Shown: positions 42,758 to 45,105 of the stretch, piece by piece
How the letters are laid out: the number at the start of each line of letters is the position of its first letter
Position numbering within the stretch: the stretch's first letter is position 1
Assembly (NCBI GenBank): GCA_947259885.1
Contig: CAMYNW010000036.1
Coordinates: 1-45,105 of the forward strand
Direction of reading: 5' to 3'
DNA: 45,105 nucleotides
Origin: an uncultured Gammaproteobacteria bacterium
GTDB lineage: Bacteria; Pseudomonadota; Gammaproteobacteria; Arenicellales; Poriferihabitantaceae
Notes under the pieces: generated by a model
What the model was told of the DNA's origin: nothing
Databases searched by the model: none
Seen by the model: the letters and a program-made list of their open reading frames with translations, nothing else
Translations under genes and position numbers: made by a program

Positions 42758-43200
42758 ATGATGAAAAGATCGAGCATAATTCTTTTGCTGCTGCTGAGCG
42801 TTTCCCTTGTTATGAGCGGCTGCACGACCACACCCAGCAAACAGCAAACAGGTGCCGGAGTCGGCGCAGTATTGGGCGCAGCGCTGGGATACGGCCTTGG
42901 CCAGGGGCATAGGAACAAGGATCTCGCGATTGCACTCGGGGCATTGTAAGGGATCGGTTGATGGCAGCCCAGAACCTTCAGTATTCACTGGAACTCACTC
43001 CTGATGGCACCACATCGGCGTGGCAGAATCCCAATACCGGTCACAGCGGTCATTCCTATCCCACTAGAACTATGATTACTGATGATGGCACACCTTGCCG
43101 TGAATTCACTTCCAATATAATGGTGGGTGGAGAACAGCATCGAGCTTACGGAACTGCCTGCAGGCAGGCCGATGGTAGCTGGAAAATAGTCAACAATTAA
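42758..43200 (+). pseudogene. Frameshifted 17-kDa surface-antigen/glycine-zipper lipoprotein gene
   Basis: The N-terminal part (42758-42949) encodes a lipoprotein signal (LVMSGC) and a glycine zipper (GAGVGAVLGAALGYGLGQG). The C-terminal part (from about 42949 to 43200, next frame) encodes AAQNLQYSLELTPDGT, SAWQNPNTGHSG, TPCREFTSN and YGTACRQADGSWKIV, which match the 17-kDa antigen type C-terminus. The two halves are in different frames and the zipper-to-MDE region between them is missing, so a deletion plus frameshift has split the gene. Members are outer-membrane lipoproteins of ~150-170 residues. A sequencing error in this contig cannot be excluded, but the lost segment argues for true decay. 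Confidence 0.75.
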
Positions 43201-43285
43201 TGATGCTCTTGCATCCGATGAGTAGTGCTGGGTTTTGATGCAGGGAAACTACGCTAGCGCCTGTCGCCTGTCGAGGATTACTCGC

Positions 43286-43312
43286 CCGCCAAGGGGCGGC
43301 CGCTTTTTCTTT
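43286..43312 (+). terminator. Weak terminator candidate downstream of the lipoprotein gene
   Basis: CCGCC-AAGG-GGCGG (43286-43299) followed, after four bases, by TTTTTCTTTC. The stem is short but GC-rich. It lies 86 bp after the lipoprotein stop on the same strand. The stretch also overlaps the edge of the IS30-like remnant, so the match may be incidental. Confidence 0.3.
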
Positions 43313-43317
43313 CAAGG

Positions 43318-43434
43318 TCGGATACCGCTGCTCTCACGCAGTATCCGCTGAGTGGGCGAATGACCCAGATCAAACAGCTTCGCAATATCACCCAATGAAT
43401 CACCTTTCAGCCAGTGCTCCCACACCAAGCCCCT
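43318..43434 (-). pseudogene. IS30-type transposase HTH remnant
   Basis: The reverse strand encodes RGLVWEHWLKGDSLGDIAKLF, then DLGHSPTQRILRESSGIRP, bounded by stops. This fits the helix-turn-helix start of IS30-family transposases (W..W..GESL..IA..LG...ssI...L...GGI.P). Only about 38 residues survive; the DDE catalytic core is absent. No terminal inverted repeats were found. Confidence 0.55.
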
Positions 43435-43723
43435 TTAGGTATTTGAGTAATTTATTTCTAGCCAGTATTGTATCTGCAACACTCCCTCTTTTTTAATAAA
43501 AGGTTAGTATGTTGCATCGACTAGTTGAATCCACAACTCTTTGCTGTCTTTCGATCTCAAGAATTAGAAGGCAGCTTCCGCCACAAGCAGGCACTCATAA
43601 TCATCAGATCACGGCGCACATTCCATCTTAATCTGTAATACGTAGTCTCGAAGGTCGCCAGCAATTAGCTTGATTGAGTGTATACTTGCCTAGGTTAATC
43701 TGGATAGAAACCGGGGATAGAAC

Positions 43724-43993
43724 ATGGTTCTTGTTAAGCGGCTCGTGCTTGATGTACTCAAACCCCACGAACCGAACGCGCTTGAATTTTCACAAGCCCT
43801 TGCCAAGGCGGGTGGTGATTATCGGGTCTGCATCACGGTACTCGAGGTTGACAAAAAAACCGAAACACTGAAGGTCGTCGTCGAAGGGTATGCCATCGAT
43901 TTCGATGCAGTGGAGTCTGGTATCAGCGATCTGGGCGGTTCGTTGCACAGTATCGACGAGGTTGAAGTTCAAAGTGAGCCGCAAGCCGGCTAG
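43724..43993 (+). CDS. DUF211 family protein
   Basis: An 89-residue protein with the DUF211 pattern: KRLVLDVLKPHEPNALEFSQALAK, then VCITVLEVDKKTETLKVVVEG and AIDFDAVESGISDLGGSLHSIDEVE. The family is small, ACT-like in fold, and as I recall mostly archaeal; its role is not established, with metal binding a possibility. The gene stops 4 bp before the VIT1-type transporter ATG, so they form a tight two-gene operon. The pair as a whole resembles an archaeal gene pair, suggesting ancient transfer. Confidence 0.85.
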   Translation: MVLVKRLVLDVLKPHEPNALEFSQALAKAGGDYRVCITVLEVDKKTETLKVVVEGYAIDFDAVESGISDLGGSLHSIDEVEVQSEPQAG

Positions 43994-43997
43994 GTTT

Positions 43998-44582
43998 ATG
44001 AACCTGCTGGAACAGCCACGGTTTCTGCTGCGCATCACCCGCACCAATGACATCATACGACGCTATTTTGTCGTTAATGGATTTGACGGCGCACTGACCA
44101 TGCTGGGGCTCATCATTGGCTTTCTGGTCAGTGGCGCAACCGACTTATCAGTGATCATCAATGTATGCCTGGGCGCGGCCATTGCGCTCGGCGTGAGCGG
44201 CGTCAGCAGCGCCTACGTCAGTGAGGTCGCGGAGCGAAAGCGCGCGCTTGGGAAACTCGAAGACGCGATGATCACCGACCTGCGTGACAGTGCTCATGGC
44301 GAGGCCGCGCGAGGCGTACCGCTACTAATAGCGCTCGTCAACGGTTTTGCGCCGCTAGCTATATCCCTTCTGATCCTGACACCACTGATTGCGGCCAATA
44401 CCGGTTTTGCATTGCCGGTATCGCCACTTTACGTAGCGGTAGCGATCGCGCTGCTGCTGATATTCATGCTCGGTGTTTTTCTTGGCAGCATCGCGGGCGT
44501 ATCGTGGCTGCGTAGCGGGATTCAGACCCTGCTTGTCGCAATCTTGACAGCCGCTCTCATTTACCTTTTTGCCGGCTATTGA
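43998..44582 (+). CDS. VIT1/CCC1-like membrane protein (TIGR00267-type)
   Basis: A 194-residue membrane protein. I place the start at ATG 43998 (MNLLEQPRFLLRITRTND); the frame continues upstream within the DUF211 gene but lacks protein sense. The VIT1-type opening is RRYFVVNGFDGALTMLGLIIGFLVSG, followed by GVSGVSSAYVSEVAERKRAL, an amphipathic linker of ~40 residues, and three further hydrophobic segments. Such proteins move Fe(II) or Mn(II) across membranes, or are predicted to. The DUF211 partner may assist as a metal sensor or chaperone. Inner membrane. Confidence 0.85.
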   Translation: MNLLEQPRFLLRITRTNDIIRRYFVVNGFDGALTMLGLIIGFLVSGATDLSVIINVCLGAAIALGVSGVSSAYVSEVAERKRALGKLEDAMITDLRDSAHGEAARGVPLLIALVNGFAPLAISLLILTPLIAANTGFALPVSPLYVAVAIALLLIFMLGVFLGSIAGVSWLRSGIQTLLVAILTAALIYLFAGY

Positions 44583-44989
44583 CAACCGTGCCATCAGGAA
44601 ACAGACCCCGCATCGAATTATATTTGATCCGAGAGAGTCTGAATTGGTTCGTTCTGAGACTTTACGCTTGCAGTGAAACAATTCGTTTTTTATTCCAAAG
44701 GAATATCTATATCGGAGCAAATCCGGGCTTCCGAAAAATAGTGGTGAACGTCAGCTTTTTCGATTCATCTCGATTCCCCGATACTAGCCGTTCAAAAAAT
44801 CGCCATGAATGGAAAGTAAATACTCAAATGCAACATTCAAGGTGGATCTAGCAATCTCCTAGCCGAATTTCGGAAAAGCCCTAGCTAGATAGATTGGTAG
44901 GTTGATCTGGATCAACTTTGTCTGATCATGGAGTGCCAGAATTGGTTTTGAACATTCAGTCAATCAATCATGAAATGAGGCTTGCCAAC
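44583..44989. other. Intergenic region with an FNR/DNR-type box
   Basis: About 400 bp without a gene; the 90-codon frame here has no protein features. The only clear signal is the box at 44902-44915. Confidence 0.5.
44902..44915 (+). promoter_or_regulatory. Perfect FNR/DNR box TTGAT-CTGG-ATCAA
   Basis: Exact match to the FNR/ANR/DNR consensus TTGAT-N4-ATCAA, centred 81-82 bp upstream of the ATG at 44990. This suggests activation of the next gene under low oxygen or nitrogen oxides. AT-rich sequence suited to a -10 follows. Confidence 0.7.
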
Positions 44990-45105
44990 ATGAAAAAAAC
45001 CAACTTTTCAAGATCTTCTGTCTTCGGTTGTCTTTTCATAACTATGCTGGCAGCAAATGCCCTACAGGCAGCCGAAATCGAGTCCTCTATTGCGCGTGGT
45101 GCTCG
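44990..45105 (+). CDS. Start of an exported protein, possibly a c-type cytochrome (truncated by window end)
   Basis: Only 38 codons are visible: a basic start (MKKTNFSRSS), a hydrophobic core (FGCLFITMLAANALQA) and a cleavage site before AAEIESSIARGAR. This is a clear Sec signal peptide. The mature start IARGAR resembles secreted multihaem or mono-haem c-type cytochromes (ARGxRLYD... ), but this is a guess from few residues. The FNR box upstream supports an anaerobic or denitrification-linked role. Ribosome binding site: GAGG about ten bases upstream. Confidence 0.65.
   Translation, partial: MKKTNFSRSSVFGCLFITMLAANALQAAEIESSIARGA

Larger units (their letters stand above)
43201..43723. other. 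Gene-poor interval with an IS30 remnant
   Basis: Apart from the transposase remnant and a weak terminator, nothing coding is visible in these ~520 bp. The last 100 bp should hold the promoter of the DUF211 gene; a TATACT is present near 43681, without a convincing -35. Confidence 0.4.

Noticed and set aside
43890..43997. N-terminal extension of the VIT1-like frame
   Set aside because: It lies within the DUF211 gene in another frame and is not VIT1-like; the conserved part starts after ATG 43998.
1..45105. tRNA, rRNA and CRISPR arrays
   Set aside because: I saw no T-loop/anticodon pattern, rRNA-like sequence or regularly spaced repeats on either strand.

Overview
The window reads as a gammaproteobacterial chromosome segment, probably from an uncultured marine or sediment lineage. 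This is a loose inference from protein flavour: an LpxL/HtrB-type acyltransferase, a Kef-type antiporter, long-form SerA, several lipoproteins and class III cyclases. There are no rRNA or tRNA genes, no CRISPR array, no prophage and no intact insertion sequence. Base composition is moderate and fairly even, apart from an AT-rich, lysine-rich DUF1015 gene near 38.5-39.6 kb. Long gene-poor gaps contain many decayed genes, so the accessory parts look like a chromosome under ongoing deletion.

Layout. 1-8.8 kb: an exported M28 peptidase cut by the window edge, a methyltransferase with an apparent internal deletion, a TauD-type dioxygenase, a Na/Pi cotransporter, a remnant of an MttB-type methyltransferase, an LpxL-like acyltransferase and an OsmC protein. 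9-14.2 kb: a class III cyclase with TolB-like and TPR regions, a MITE-like element, a decayed gene with an in-frame stop, a VCHKG-type lipoprotein and a CIA30-DUF4174 fusion. 15-21.6 kb: serA divergent from a dimethylglycine/sarcosine dehydrogenase-like flavoprotein, then an FkbM methyltransferase, acyP and a HalD/BesD-family 2-oxoglutarate oxygenase.

21.7-37.7 kb is the most interesting part, a probable catabolic island. It carries an aldehyde dehydrogenase facing RidA and an SDR, a P1-family (DmpA-like) aminopeptidase, an MFS transporter, a 99-residue protein behind a sigma-54-like promoter, and a LysR regulator. Divergent from LysR runs a nine-gene co-directional run: a ThDP enzyme, SdhB/C/D/A paralogues, a split class I fumarase paralogue (alpha and beta), a 2-keto-4-pentenoate hydratase-like protein, a class IV aminotransferase and an SDR. 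The SdhA paralogue lacks the histidine that normally binds FAD covalently. The fumarase paralogue has an altered substrate loop. I infer a dedicated dehydrogenation-hydration module for a substituted C4-type dicarboxylate, not a second citric-acid-cycle copy.

37.7-45.1 kb: a truncated DUF1015 gene next to a complete one, a cyclase remnant with a terminator, a Kef-type antiporter, a frameshifted lipoprotein gene, an IS30-type remnant, a DUF211-VIT1-like pair resembling an archaeal gene pair, and the start of an exported protein behind a perfect FNR/DNR-type box.
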